Positions 27,084 to 36,135 of a stretch of 64,000 bases of DNA are shown piece after piece (the first letter of the stretch is position 1; every line of letters begins with the position of its first letter). Under the pieces are notes generated by a model. The model saw only the letters and a list, made by a program, of their open reading frames with translations. It was not told the origin of the DNA and made no database searches. Position numbers and translations under genes: made by a program. The stretch is from Nocardioides islandensis (GTDB lineage: Bacteria > Actinomycetota > Actinomycetes > Propionibacteriales > Nocardioidaceae). The stretch covers positions 186,001-250,000 of the forward strand of contig NZ_JADKPN010000005.1 of assembly GCF_015352455.1 (NCBI RefSeq), read 5' to 3'.

Positions 27084-29220
27084 CGGCGCAGAGCCGGGCG
27101 GCCCGCTCGCTGGTGAAGACGTCGTCCAGCAGGATGGGGCGGCCGTCGGGGCCGCTGAGGGGGACGCGCCAGTTGGGGTACTCGTCGATGGTGCCGGGTT
27201 GGTTCTGGGCGCGGCGGTCGCCGACGGCGTCGGTGAGGGCCAGACAGCGCAGGCGGGACGGCGTTCGGGTGAGGTAGGCGTGCAGCGCCTCGACGATGCC
27301 CTGCACCTGGGCGCCGTCGTCGCTGAGCAGGCCGACGCGGCGCAGCTCGCCCAACCAGGCCTCGCGCTCGAGGGAGTCGACGGCCAGCTCCTCCTCGACC
27401 GGGCGGGTGAGCAGGCCGAGGGAGTCGCGGAGGTGCACGTGGTCGCCCGCGAGGTACCCAGCCGTCGGCGGCAGGTCGTGGGTGGTCACCGAGGCCAGGC
27501 ACCACTCGCGCCAGCGCTCGGCGGGAAGGGGACCGCCGCCATGGTCGTGGTCCATCTCGAACCACAGGATCGAGGTGCCGAGGATGCCGCGGTCCGCGAG
27601 GTAGCTGCGGACCCACGGCTCCACGGTCCCCAGGTCCTCGCCGACGACCACGGCGTCCGCGCGGTGCGCCTCGAGCGCGAGGATGCCGATCATCGCCTCG
27701 TGGTCGTAGCGCACGTAGGTGCCCGCCGTCGGGCCCGCGCCCTTCGGGATCCACCAGAGGCGGAACAGCCCGATGACGTGGTCGACGCGCAGGCCGCCGG
27801 CGTTGCGCAGCGCGGCGGCGACCATCCGGCGGAACGGGTCGTACGCCGCCTCCGCCAGCCGGTCCGGCCGCCACGGCGGCTGGTTCCAGTCCTGGCCCTG
27901 TTGGTTGTAGGGGTCGGGCGGGGCGCCGACGGTGACGCCCGCGGCGTACGTCTCCTGGAGCGACCACGCGTCCGCGCCGCTCCCGTGCACGCCGACGGCG
28001 AGGTCGGTCATGATGCCGAGGCCCATGCCGGCGCGACGCAGGCCGAGCTGGGTGCCGGCCAGCTGCTCGTCGAGCACCCACTGGAGCCAGCGGTGGAAGT
28101 CGACCGCCTCGGCGTGCTCGGCTCGGAAGGCCCGGACGGCCGGCAGGTCGGGGTGCTTGAGCTCCGTCGGCCAGCCGAGGGAGTCCGATCCGTGCACCTC
28201 GGCGATCGCGGCCCAGGTGGCGTAGTCCTCGAGACCGCGTCCCTCGCGCCGGCAGTAGCCGTCGAAGGCCCACTGTCGCCCGGGCGTGCGCGGGGCGGCG
28301 TACACCCGGCGCAGCGCTTCGCGCTTGGCCGTCCAGGCGGTGTCGCGGTCGATCCGCTCGCCGACGGGGTCGCCGGCCTTCTCCTGGAACGCCCGGAGGG
28401 CCGCGCGGTCGCTGGGACCCAGGGCCGCGTGCTCGGGGATGAGCTCGGGCCGCAGGTACAGCGGGTTGACGAAGCGACGCGAGGTCGGGAGGTACGGCGA
28501 GGGCTCCATCGGCGCCGTCGGCTCCGCGGCGTGCAGCGGGTTGACCAGCACGTAGTCGGCGCCGTGCGCGACAGCGGCCCAGCTCCCGAGGTCGGCCAGG
28601 TCGGCCAGGTCGCCGGTGCCCCACGAGCCGGGCGAGCGGACGCTGTAGAGCTGGGTGGCCAGTCCCCACCGCGGCTGGTCGCCGAGCCGCGCCGGCGTAC
28701 CGACCCAGTGCGGGGTGACGACCAGGCTCATCCGCGCGAGCCGGTCACCGCCCTGCGCAGTGGTCCGCGCATGCACCCAGTGGTAGCCGAGCGGCAGGTC
28801 GCCGGGCAACTGGAACGTCGCCTCCCCGACCTGCTCGTGAGCGACGGTGCGCGGGGGGTTCCAGTTCTCGCGCTGCTCGACGCCGCCACGGTGCTCGCCG
28901 GTCTCCAGCTCGATCCACAGGTCGACGGGCGAGCCCTCGGGCACGTGCACGTCGAACGTCGGCTGCCAGCCCTGCCGGGTGACCAGGACCGGCGGCAGCA
29001 TCCGTGCCCAGGCCGCGTCCTGCTGGGTCGCGGCGGCCTGCCGGGCGCTCCCCTCGGTGGCGGCGTCGACGTCGAGCGCCGCCAGGACGGCCACCATGGT
29101 GGCCGTCTCGACGACCACGTGCCGGCCCTGCCAGTCCCAGTAGTCGGTGGCCACGCCGTACGCCGCCGCGAGGTCGCGCACGAGCTGCTCGTGCGCCTCC
29201 TGCTGGTCGGCGTTCGGCAT
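27058..29220 (-). CDS. malQ: 4-alpha-glucanotransferase (GH77)
   Basis: 720 residues. An N-terminal extension with a beta-sandwich-like part (about 1-200) precedes the GH77 barrel. Catalytic motifs are NAGGLRVDHVIGLFRLWW (nucleophile Asp), VVVGEDLGTVEPW (acid/base Glu) and SVTTHDLPPTAG (Asp). The long N-terminal domain marks the MalQ type rather than plant DPE1. It transfers alpha-1,4-glucans between maltodextrins. TAACCT is 7 nt before the ATG at 29220. The last residues, AGRGGT, are encoded by the right arm of the REP-like element. Confidence 0.93.
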   Translation of the reverse strand: MPNADQQEAHEQLVRDLAAAYGVATDYWDWQGRHVVVETATMVAVLAALDVDAATEGSARQAAATQQDAAWARMLPPVLVTRQGWQPTFDVHVPEGSPVDLWIELETGEHRGGVEQRENWNPPRTVAHEQVGEATFQLPGDLPLGYHWVHARTTAQGGDRLARMSLVVTPHWVGTPARLGDQPRWGLATQLYSVRSPGSWGTGDLADLADLGSWAAVAHGADYVLVNPLHAAEPTAPMEPSPYLPTSRRFVNPLYLRPELIPEHAALGPSDRAALRAFQEKAGDPVGERIDRDTAWTAKREALRRVYAAPRTPGRQWAFDGYCRREGRGLEDYATWAAIAEVHGSDSLGWPTELKHPDLPAVRAFRAEHAEAVDFHRWLQWVLDEQLAGTQLGLRRAGMGLGIMTDLAVGVHGSGADAWSLQETYAAGVTVGAPPDPYNQQGQDWNQPPWRPDRLAEAAYDPFRRMVAAALRNAGGLRVDHVIGLFRLWWIPKGAGPTAGTYVRYDHEAMIGILALEAHRADAVVVGEDLGTVEPWVRSYLADRGILGTSILWFEMDHDHGGGPLPAERWREWCLASVTTHDLPPTAGYLAGDHVHLRDSLGLLTRPVEEELAVDSLEREAWLGELRRVGLLSDDGAQVQGIVEALHAYLTRTPSRLRCLALTDAVGDRRAQNQPGTIDEYPNWRVPLSGPDGRPILLDDVFTSERAARLCAVTAGRGGT

Positions 29221-29227
29221 GGTCGCC

Positions 29228-29233
29228 AGGTTA
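29228..29233 (-). promoter_or_regulatory. -10 box of a leaderless promoter for malQ
   Basis: On the minus strand TAACCT lies 7 nt before the malQ ATG, and its first three bases are the TAA stop codon of the upstream MFS gene. Confidence 0.5.
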
Positions 29234-30574
29234 GACGCCTTCGCGCTCCCCGATGCCCGGGTGCACGAAGGTCTCGCCGCGCCGGAGCTGCTCGATCGCG
29301 CCGGGGTGCACGCGGGCCAGGTGGTCGAGCGCCTTGCGGCGGTAGCGGACGACCTGGAAGGCGCCGATGCCCCAGAACAGGTACTGCACGCACATGGCCA
29401 CGCGGAAGTCGCCGAGGTCGTACGCCGTCCCACCGGCCGGCTCGCGCAGGTCGAGCACCAGGCCGACCAGCCCCATGGTCAGCAGCGAGGCGGAGAAGCC
29501 GCCGATGTTGACCAATCCGTTGGCGCGCCCGCTGACCTCGACCGGGGTGAAGCTCCGCGCGAGGTCGAAGCCAACCATCGACGCGGGGCCGCCCGACGCC
29601 ATCGCGAACACGAGCAGCACGAGGAGCCACATCGGAGCGGGCGTGTCCCTCACCAGCACCACTCCCCACAACAGGGCCATGGTCGCCACCACGCACAGCA
29701 CGATCACCGAGCGGTAGAAGGGGAGACGGGTGACCAGCCAGCCCAGCACGAGGCCGCTGACCACCACCCAGCCGGTCATCGCCATCAGCAGGGTGGACGC
29801 CTGTCCGGTGGAGAGCCCCTCGCCTCGCACGAGGAAGGGGAACCCCCACAGCAGGGAGAAGACCGTCACCGAGAACTGCGACACGAAGTGCGACCACAGC
29901 CCGAGACGGGTGCCCGGGTTGCCCCACACGGCGCGCAGCGACCGGGCCAGCGCGACGAGCTTGATCCGGACGACGCCGTCGGAGACGTACGGCGAGTCCT
30001 TCAGGACCAGCACCACCACGACCATCAGCACCACGCCGATCGAGGAAGCCGCGGCGAAGGCCGGCGTCCAGCCCCAGGCGTGGAGGGCGTACGACAGCGG
30101 GCCGGCCGCGGCGATCGCGCCCAGCTGGCCCACCTGGCCGGTGAGCTGGGTGACCACCGGCGCCTGTCGCACCAGGAACCAGGCCGTCACCAGGCGGAGC
30201 ACGGAGGTGAAGATCATCGCGTCGCCCGCGCCGATGACGGCGCGCGCGAGCAGCGCCGCGGGGAACGACTCCACGAACGCGAAGGCCAGCTGGCCGACGG
30301 TCATCAGCGCCAGGCCGGTGACGATCAGCCGGCGCGACCCGAAGCGGTCCAGCGCGACCCCGACGGGTACCTGCATGCCGGCGTACACGAGCAGCTGGAG
30401 CACCGTGAACGCCGCCAGCTCGGTCGCCGAGATCCCGAACCGGTCCGCGGCCAGCAGCCCCGCGACCCCCAGCGAGCTGCGGTGGAAGACCGCGAGCACG
30501 TAGACCGACAGCGCGACCGCCCAGACGGCCCACGCCCGGCGGCGCCCGATGTTGTGCACCTGCCGGGGACTCAC
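29231..30574 (-). CDS. Major facilitator superfamily transporter
   Basis: About 447 residues with twelve hydrophobic segments and an MFS loop-type GVALDRFGSRRLIVTG after the second. The central loop and RSFTPVEVSGRANGLVNIGGF in the second half suggest a sugar-phosphate/nitrate-like or general metabolite carrier, but the substrate is unknown. The GTG at 30574 (SPRQVHNIGRRRAW) is chosen because the frame upstream only translates a REP-like repeat; GACGAT lies 6 nt before it. The stop lies in the malQ promoter. Confidence 0.82.
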   Translation of the reverse strand: MSPRQVHNIGRRRAWAVWAVALSVYVLAVFHRSSLGVAGLLAADRFGISATELAAFTVLQLLVYAGMQVPVGVALDRFGSRRLIVTGLALMTVGQLAFAFVESFPAALLARAVIGAGDAMIFTSVLRLVTAWFLVRQAPVVTQLTGQVGQLGAIAAAGPLSYALHAWGWTPAFAAASSIGVVLMVVVVLVLKDSPYVSDGVVRIKLVALARSLRAVWGNPGTRLGLWSHFVSQFSVTVFSLLWGFPFLVRGEGLSTGQASTLLMAMTGWVVVSGLVLGWLVTRLPFYRSVIVLCVVATMALLWGVVLVRDTPAPMWLLVLLVFAMASGGPASMVGFDLARSFTPVEVSGRANGLVNIGGFSASLLTMGLVGLVLDLREPAGGTAYDLGDFRVAMCVQYLFWGIGAFQVVRYRRKALDHLARVHPGAIEQLRRGETFVHPGIGEREGV

Positions 30575-30601
30575 GCCGTCATCGTCCCGCACCCGCCCGC
30601 C

Positions 30602-30685
30602 GGTCGAGGAGGGCGCCCTGGCGCCCGTCACGAGACCTGGTGAGGGGTCCTCGGTCTCGTGACGGGACGTCGTCCCTCCTCGACC
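30602..30685. repeat. Paired REP-like element (two inverted units)
   Basis: Unit one runs from GGTCGAGGAGGGCGCC to GTCACGAGACC (30602-30637) and unit two from GGTCTCGTGACGGG to CCCTCCTCGACC (30653-30685). The arms pair at both ends, and each unit has its own small hairpin in the middle (GGCGCCCTGGCGCC, GGACGTCGTCC). A further partial end (CCTTCCTCGACC) lies at about 30702. It separates the divergent MFS and phosphoesterase genes. Confidence 0.8.
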
Positions 30686-30728
30686 AGCGGAGGACTCGGG
30701 TCCTTCCTCGACCACCACGAGGGGTGTC

Positions 30729-30734
30729 TACGCT
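30729..30734 (+). promoter_or_regulatory. -10 box of a leaderless promoter for the phosphoesterase gene
   Basis: TACGCT lies 7 nt before the GTG at 30742. Confidence 0.5.
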
Positions 30735-30741
30735 TCCTCCC

Positions 30742-31680
30742 GTGCAGCCCCTCGGCCAGTACCCACACCCCAGCCACACGATCGCGCACATCAGCGACAC
30801 CCACCTGCTCGCGGGCGGGAAGCTGCAGTACGGCGTGGTCGACACCGTCCAGCACCTGCAGATGGCGCTCGACCGGTTGAGGCGGATCGACCCGGTCCCG
30901 CAGGCGATCGTGCTGACCGGCGACCTCGCCGACCGCGGCGAGCCCGAGGCCTACGCCCAGCTCCGGTCGATGATCGAACCGGCCGCGGCGGCGATGGGCG
31001 CGCAGGTCGTCTGGTGCATGGGCAACCACGACGACCGGACGGCGTACGCCCGGTCGCTGTTCGGCGCCGACCCGACCGCCGACGTGATGGACCGCGTGTA
31101 CGAGGTGGACGGGCTGCGCATCGTCGCGCTCGACACCTCGGTGCCGAACTACCACCACGGCGAGATCACCGACGAGCAGCACGACTGGCTGGCCTCGGTC
31201 CTGGCCGAGCCCGCACCGCTCGGCACGATCCTGGCGATGCACCACCCGCCGATCGCGATCCCGATGCTCCCGGCCGCGGCGATCATCGAGCTCGACGGGC
31301 AGGACCGGCTGGCGACAGCGCTGGCCGGCACCGACGTGCGGATGATCCTGGGCGGGCACTTCCACTACTCGTCGTACGGCACCTTCGCCGGCATCCCGGT
31401 CTCGGTCGCCTCGGCGACCTGCTACATCAGCGACATCGCGCCGGACCAGCGCTTCATCTCCGCCGTCGACACCGACCAGTCGGTCAACGTGCTGCACGTG
31501 TACGACGACACGATCGTCACCTCCGTCGTCCCGACCCACGACTCGGCCGAGATCAGCGGGTTCGGGTCCGACGTGGTGCCCATCGTCGAGGCGATGTCGT
31601 TCGAGGAGCGCCGGGAGACGTTCTCGCGCAAGGACTCCGAGTTCAACCGCGGCCAGGAGGACCCGCTCGTCGGCGCTTGA
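30742..31680 (+). CDS. CpdA-like metallophosphoesterase (cyclic nucleotide phosphodiesterase family)
   Basis: 312 residues. Calcineurin-like motifs: HISDTHL, VLTGDLADRG, CMGNHDDR, AMHHPPI and GGHFHYSS, supplying the dinuclear metal ligands. The layout is that of CpdA and Rv0805-type enzymes, which hydrolyse 3',5'-cAMP or other phosphodiesters. A C-terminal segment with FSRKDSEFN follows. The GTG at 30742 is used; upstream frame is repeat. A cyclic-nucleotide-binding phosphotransferase subunit is encoded about 5.4 kb downstream (36132), so a cAMP connection is possible but indirect. Confidence 0.88.
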   Translation: MQPLGQYPHPSHTIAHISDTHLLAGGKLQYGVVDTVQHLQMALDRLRRIDPVPQAIVLTGDLADRGEPEAYAQLRSMIEPAAAAMGAQVVWCMGNHDDRTAYARSLFGADPTADVMDRVYEVDGLRIVALDTSVPNYHHGEITDEQHDWLASVLAEPAPLGTILAMHHPPIAIPMLPAAAIIELDGQDRLATALAGTDVRMILGGHFHYSSYGTFAGIPVSVASATCYISDIAPDQRFISAVDTDQSVNVLHVYDDTIVTSVVPTHDSAEISGFGSDVVPIVEAMSFEERRETFSRKDSEFNRGQEDPLVGA

Positions 31681-31683
31681 GCC

Positions 31684-32538
31684 CTAGCCCGAGGTGTGGC
31701 GCAAGATCAGCTCGGTGGCCCGTCCCCGCAGTGCGGCCGGCGGGCGTTCGTGGCCCATGCCCACCATCGGCTCCAGCCTGGCGTCGGGGATCTCGCGGGC
31801 CAGCGCCTCTCCGTGCGGGAACGGGAACATCGGGTCGTCGGTCCCGTGCAGGACCAACGCGGGCGCGCCGATGTCGGCCATCGCGAACTCGGAGGGGCCG
31901 CCGTCGAGCAGCCAGTGGTTGGTGTTCGCGGCCTGGAGGTCGGTCGTCCGGTCCAGGACCACCTCGAGCATCCGCCGCGTCGCGTCCTCGTCGAAGCCCA
32001 GGGAGCCGGCGTAGGGCCGGTACGCCTCGACCAGGTAGGTCATCACGGCATCGCGGTCGCCCCAGTCCGGCTCCGGGTCGGGGTCCTCGAACGTGCGCGC
32101 GATCCGAGGCTCGGGACCCGGCAGCGCTGACCGGTCGGCCCGCGCGCCGGCAGGGCTCGTCGCGATCAGCGTCACGCTGGCGACTCGTCCGGGGTGACGG
32201 GCCGCCAGCTCCTGCGAGATGCCGCCGCCCATCGAGAGCCCCACCAGGTGGGCCTGCGGCACGCCCAGTGCGTCGAGGATCCTCAGGGGGTCGCCCGCGA
32301 GGTCCTGCGTCGTGTACGTCGGCCGACCAGGCGGACTCGCGGTCGACCGACCGGTGTCGCGGTGGTCGTACCGCACCACCCGGCGACCGCCCGCGGCGAG
32401 CTCCTCGCACCACGACGTGTCCCACCCGTCCATCGACTCGCACGCGCCCGAGATCAGCAACAGGGTGGTCGCCGCCTCGTCGCCGAAGCTCTCCACGCAC
32501 AGCGTGACGTCGCCCAGGTCCACGAGCTGCTCAGCCAT
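31684..32538 (-). CDS. Alpha/beta hydrolase
   Basis: 284 residues. The nucleophile elbow is GLSMGGG with the Ser, the oxyanion region is LLLISGACESMDGWD, the acid Asp is in LVLHGTDDPMFPFPHG and the catalytic His in GMGHERP. This resembles the RdmC/3-oxoadipate enol-lactonase branch. Substrate unknown. It is convergent with the phosphoesterase gene (3 bases between stops) and lies 30 nt downstream of the LysR gene, with which it may be transcribed. Confidence 0.85.
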   Translation of the reverse strand: MAEQLVDLGDVTLCVESFGDEAATTLLLISGACESMDGWDTSWCEELAAGGRRVVRYDHRDTGRSTASPPGRPTYTTQDLAGDPLRILDALGVPQAHLVGLSMGGGISQELAARHPGRVASVTLIATSPAGARADRSALPGPEPRIARTFEDPDPEPDWGDRDAVMTYLVEAYRPYAGSLGFDEDATRRMLEVVLDRTTDLQAANTNHWLLDGGPSEFAMADIGAPALVLHGTDDPMFPFPHGEALAREIPDARLEPMVGMGHERPPAALRGRATELILRHTSG

Positions 32539-32568
32539 GACCGGTCCGACCCGCGCTCGGCGGCGAAC

Positions 32569-33474
32569 TCATCGGGTGTGGCCGGCCTGGTCGCGCAGCG
32601 CCGTCGTGACGGCCTCGACCGCCGGCGTGCGAGAGGTACGGGTGAGCAGGTAGACCGTGCGACCGATCGTGCCCTCGGCAGCGTCGCGCACGACCACGCC
32701 CGGGGCGTCGTACCCGAGGACCAGGTCCGGCAGCAGCGCACAGGCACCGGTCGTGCGCACCAGCTCGAGCAGGATCAGGAAGTCGTCGGAGGCGTAGCGG
32801 AGGTCCGGTTCGAAGCCGCCGAGCTGCCGGCAGGTACGGATCTGCATCTCCCGGTGGCCGGTGCCCGGCTGGCACGCGGCCCACGGCTGCTCGGCGAGGG
32901 CCGCGAGCGGCACCTTGCGGCGGCGGGCGAGCGGGTGGTCCTCGGGCATCACGATGCGCACGCGCTCGCGCACGAGGTCGGTGCGAGCCAGGTCGCGGTG
33001 GACGGGCCGCGGCTGGTCGTCGTACTCGTCCCCCACGACGACGTCGAGGTGCTGGAGCCGCAGGCCGGGCACACCCTGCTCGACCTCGAGCTCGCTCGCC
33101 TCGACTCGGACCTGGGGGTGGCTGTCGGCGAGGGCACGGACCGCGGGAGCGACGATGCGCAGGAACGCCGACTGGAACGACGAGACGCGGACCGTGCCGG
33201 CGACCCGTCCGGCCGCGACCTGGGCCACCTCGGCCTCGGCCGCCTCGGCGCCGTCGAGCAGCGTCCGTGCGTGCCCCGCCAGGACCCGGCCGGCGTCGGT
33301 GAGCTGGACGTTGCGGCCGACGCGCCGCAGCAGGCCGGCTCCGGCCTCGCGCTCGAGGACCTGGAGCTGCTGCGAGACGGCGCTGGTGGTGTACCCGAGC
33401 GCCTGCGCCACCGCGCTGACCGTGCCGCGCGCCTCGAGCTCGCGCAGCAGGCGGAGGCGGTGGAGGTCCAGCAC
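32569..33474 (-). CDS. LysR-family transcriptional regulator
   Basis: 301 residues. The N-terminal helix-turn-helix is LRLLRELEARGTVSAVAQAL with YTTSAVSQQLQVLEREAG, and the rest is a LysR substrate-binding domain. It starts with GTG at 33474; TATGCT lies 6 nt before, so the mRNA is probably leaderless. It is divergent from an EamA transporter, the usual arrangement for LysR proteins that control an adjacent exporter and themselves. Confidence 0.9.
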   Translation of the reverse strand: MLDLHRLRLLRELEARGTVSAVAQALGYTTSAVSQQLQVLEREAGAGLLRRVGRNVQLTDAGRVLAGHARTLLDGAEAAEAEVAQVAAGRVAGTVRVSSFQSAFLRIVAPAVRALADSHPQVRVEASELEVEQGVPGLRLQHLDVVVGDEYDDQPRPVHRDLARTDLVRERVRIVMPEDHPLARRRKVPLAALAEQPWAACQPGTGHREMQIRTCRQLGGFEPDLRYASDDFLILLELVRTTGACALLPDLVLGYDAPGVVVRDAAEGTIGRTVYLLTRTSRTPAVEAVTTALRDQAGHTR

Positions 33475-33480
33475 CGTTTC

Positions 33481-33534
33481 AGCATACCTTCACGGTTCTG
33501 TGCAGTTTCTCGCGATGGACCTTCACGGTATGGT
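33481..33534. promoter_or_regulatory. LysR-EamA divergent promoter region with direct repeats
   Basis: TATGCT (minus, 33486-33481) serves the LysR gene and TATGGT (plus, 33529-33534) the transporter gene. ACCTTCACGGT occurs at 33486-33496 and 33519-33529, 33 bp apart (about three helical turns), each touching one -10 box. These are good candidate LysR binding sites. Confidence 0.5.
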
Positions 33535-33551
33535 TCGGTCAGGCTGGTCTC

Positions 33552-34472
33552 GTGGGCGCCGTCCTCTGCTTGCTGTCCGCCGTCGGCTTCGGGCTGATGG
33601 CGGTGTTCGGCAAGCTCGCGTACGACGAGGGCGTCGGCCTGGGCGACCTGCTGCTGGTGCGGTTCGGGCTGGCGGCGCTGGTGATGCTGGCGATCGTGCG
33701 CCGGCGCGGCGGTCTCGGCGGGCTTCCGCGTCGGACGGCGGCCGCCGCGTTCCTGATGGGCGCGGTCGGGTACGCCGCCCAGTCCGCGGCGTACTTCGCC
33801 GCGCTCGACCGCATCGACGCCTCCCTGCTCACGCTGCTGCTGTACGTCTATCCCGTGCTGGTCATGGTCGGCGCGGTGCTGCTGCGCCGGGAGCACTGGT
33901 CGGCCCGCCGCGCCTCGGCCCTGTGCCTCGCGCTGTTCGGCATCCTGCTGGTGCTCAGCGCCGCGGCCGGCCACCGCTTCGACTGGCTCGGCGTGACCCT
34001 CGGCCTGACCGCGGGCGTCGTCTACACGGTCTACATCCTGGTCGGCGACCGCGTCGTCGCCGGCGTGCCGCCGGTCCCGCTCACGACCCTGGTCTGCTGC
34101 GGTGCGTTCACGACGTACTTGGTCGCCTCGCTCGTGCGCGGCGGCCCGTCGCTCGACTTCGGCGCCGTCGCCTGGGGCTGGCTGGTCGCCGTCGCGCTGG
34201 TCAGCACGGTCGCCTCGATCCTGCTGTTCTTCGCGGGCCTCGCGCGCGTCGGCCCGTCGGTCGCCTCGATCCTGTCCGTGCTCGAACCGGTCGTCACCGT
34301 CGCCTCGGCGGCGGCGGTGTTCGGGGAGTCGCTGTCGCAGACCCAGCTGCTCGGCGGCGCGCTCGTGCTCGCGGCTGTGCTCGTGGTCCTGTGGCCCCGG
34401 CGGGAGTCGGGGCGGAGGATGGTCGTCGCGGTCCCGGGCTCTTGTGCCGGCATGCCCGCGACCCCAGACTGA
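33552..34472 (+). CDS. EamA/DMT-family transporter
   Basis: 306 residues with ten predicted transmembrane helices in two EamA repeats (first half VGFGLMAVFGKLAYDEGVGL to LFGILLVLSAAAG, second half LGLTAGVVYTVYIL to LGGALVLAAVLVVLW). Members export metabolites or amino acids. It starts with GTG at 33552, divergent from the LysR gene. A 34-residue polar tail follows the last helix. The stop is within a hairpin before the next gene. Confidence 0.88.
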   Translation: MGAVLCLLSAVGFGLMAVFGKLAYDEGVGLGDLLLVRFGLAALVMLAIVRRRGGLGGLPRRTAAAAFLMGAVGYAAQSAAYFAALDRIDASLLTLLLYVYPVLVMVGAVLLRREHWSARRASALCLALFGILLVLSAAAGHRFDWLGVTLGLTAGVVYTVYILVGDRVVAGVPPVPLTTLVCCGAFTTYLVASLVRGGPSLDFGAVAWGWLVAVALVSTVASILLFFAGLARVGPSVASILSVLEPVVTVASAAAVFGESLSQTQLLGGALVLAAVLVVLWPRRESGRRMVVAVPGSCAGMPATPD

Positions 34473-34499
34473 GGTTCTCTCGCGTCGAGAAGGGGCCTC
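34471..34499 (+). promoter_or_regulatory. Hairpin overlapping the ribosome binding site of the phosphotransferase gene
   Basis: GAGG (34471-34474) and TTCTC (34475-34479) can pair with CCTC (34496-34499) and GAGAA (34487-34491), leaving GGGG bulged. The likely Shine-Dalgarno GAGAAGGGG is within it. It may limit translation; weak evidence. Confidence 0.3.
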
Positions 34500-34500
34500 G

Positions 34501-36135
34501 ATGGACACCATGACCCAGCCGCAACTCGTCTTCGAGCCACCAGGCCCCGGTCCGTGGGACCTCGACCCGGTGCACTTCCCGCGGCCCGTCACGGCGTACT
34601 GGGCCGAGATGCACCCGGAGCCGTTCAGCCTCGGCTACGGCGACATGATGACGTTCTACGGTGCCCCCTTCCAGACCAGGGTGACCGCCTACGTCAGCGG
34701 GTTCTGCTACGGGCAGATGCGTCCGGTCCCGCCGGAGTCCTTCCCCGACCGCGTGGCGCGCGCCGGCGAGGTGTTCGACCGCAAGCTGTGGCGCGAGCAG
34801 GCCGCCGAGTGGCACGACGTGCGCAAGCCGGCGTCCGTCCTCGCCCACCACGAGATCCAGGACATCGACCCGGACGGGTTGAGCGACGAGGAGCTCGTGG
34901 ACTACCTGCGCCGGTGCCGCGCCCACCACGCCGCGATGATCCGGCAGCACATGGCGTTCACCGGCACCGCGGTCATCCCGCCGAGCGACTTCCTCGTCCA
35001 CGCCGCACAGTGGACCGGGCTGCCGACGGTGAAGCTGCTGGGCCTGATGCGGGGCGCCTCCCTCATCTCCGGCGGCGGGTCGCCGCAGCACGCCGCGCTG
35101 GTCGCGGCGTACCGTGCCGACCCGGCCGCGCGCGAGGCCCTCGACGCCGACGAGGAGCCCGGAGCCCTGCTCGAGCGGCTGCGCCGGGAACCCACCGAGA
35201 CGGGCCGGGCGCTGGACGCCTACCTCGACTTCGCCGGCTTCCGGCTGCTCGACGGGTTCGACATCTCCAACCACTACGCGCTCGAGATGCCCGACGTCCT
35301 CCTGCGCGCCATCCGCTCCGCCATCGACGAGGCGGGGGCCGTCTCGGACGTCGAGGCGGAGATCGCCGACGTCCGCAGCCACGTCCCCGAGGAGCACCGC
35401 GAGGAGTACGACGAGCTGCTCGCCGATGCTCGCGTCGGCTACAGCGTCCGCGACGAGCGCGGCGTCTACTCCGACATCTGGGCGTCCGGCCTGATGCGTC
35501 GCGCGGCGCTCGCCGCGGGCCGTCGGCTCGCGGCGAGCGGCCGCCTCCACGATCCCGAGCACATCGTCTTCGCGGACATCGACGAGATGTGCGCGCTGGT
35601 CCAGGGGGCGGCGTCGCCGACCGCCGACGAGCTGGCCACGCGGTACGCCTTCCACAAGGCGCACACCGCGAAGGAGGCGCCGACCCACATCGGCGACGAC
35701 CCGCCGCCGATGCCGGACGCCTCGGCGCTCCCGCCGCCGATGGCGCGGCTGATGGCGGCGTTGGGGACCGCCATGGGCGAGATGTTCGGGGTCTCCGAGG
35801 TCGCTCACGACGAGACGGTGATCCGCGGCCTCGGCGCCAGCTCCGGTTCGCGCGAGGGGACCGTGCGCCGCGTCGCGGGTCCCAGCGACTTCGACCGCAT
35901 CCAGCAGGGCGACGTGCTGCTCACGGAGGCGACCACCGAGGCCTTCAACATCCTGCTGCCGCTGCTCAGCGCGATCATCACCGACAGCGGCGGGGCCTTG
36001 TCGCACGCGGCGATCGTCTCGCGCGAGTACGGCATCCCCGGCGTCGTGGGCACGCGGGACGCCACCGCGCGGATCGAGGACGGCGCCCGGGTGCGCGTGG
36101 ACGGCGACGAGGGCACGGTGACGGTCCTCGCGTGA
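34501..36135 (+). CDS. Rifampicin phosphotransferase/PEP synthase-like protein: central and phosphohistidine domains
   Basis: 544 residues. The C-terminal phosphohistidine (PEP-utilising) domain has TDSGGALSHAAIVSREYGIP with the catalytic His, then GVVGTRDATARIEDG. The middle resembles the rifampicin-binding region of Rph (AYLDFAGFRLLDGFDISNHY). The ATP-grasp domain that should phosphorylate the His is missing and is encoded by the next gene (GTGA overlap), so the enzyme appears split, with domain order reversed relative to Rph. The ATG at 34501 follows GAGAAGGGG. Substrate unknown: an antibiotic-like small molecule or pyruvate are candidates. Confidence 0.8.
   Translation: MDTMTQPQLVFEPPGPGPWDLDPVHFPRPVTAYWAEMHPEPFSLGYGDMMTFYGAPFQTRVTAYVSGFCYGQMRPVPPESFPDRVARAGEVFDRKLWREQAAEWHDVRKPASVLAHHEIQDIDPDGLSDEELVDYLRRCRAHHAAMIRQHMAFTGTAVIPPSDFLVHAAQWTGLPTVKLLGLMRGASLISGGGSPQHAALVAAYRADPAAREALDADEEPGALLERLRREPTETGRALDAYLDFAGFRLLDGFDISNHYALEMPDVLLRAIRSAIDEAGAVSDVEAEIADVRSHVPEEHREEYDELLADARVGYSVRDERGVYSDIWASGLMRRAALAAGRRLAASGRLHDPEHIVFADIDEMCALVQGAASPTADELATRYAFHKAHTAKEAPTHIGDDPPPMPDASALPPPMARLMAALGTAMGEMFGVSEVAHDETVIRGLGASSGSREGTVRRVAGPSDFDRIQQGDVLLTEATTEAFNILLPLLSAIITDSGGALSHAAIVSREYGIPGVVGTRDATARIEDGARVRVDGDEGTVTVLA

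Noticed and set aside
30575-30718. N-terminal extension of the MFS protein (with PGLVTGARAPSST)
   Set aside because: It is translation of the REP-like element before the transporter start; unlike the pknG and PP2C cases it is not inside a conserved protein.
34471-34500. Rifamycin-associated inverted repeat upstream of the phosphotransferase genes
   Set aside because: No GC-rich 19-bp inverted repeat of that type was seen; only a small hairpin over the ribosome binding site.
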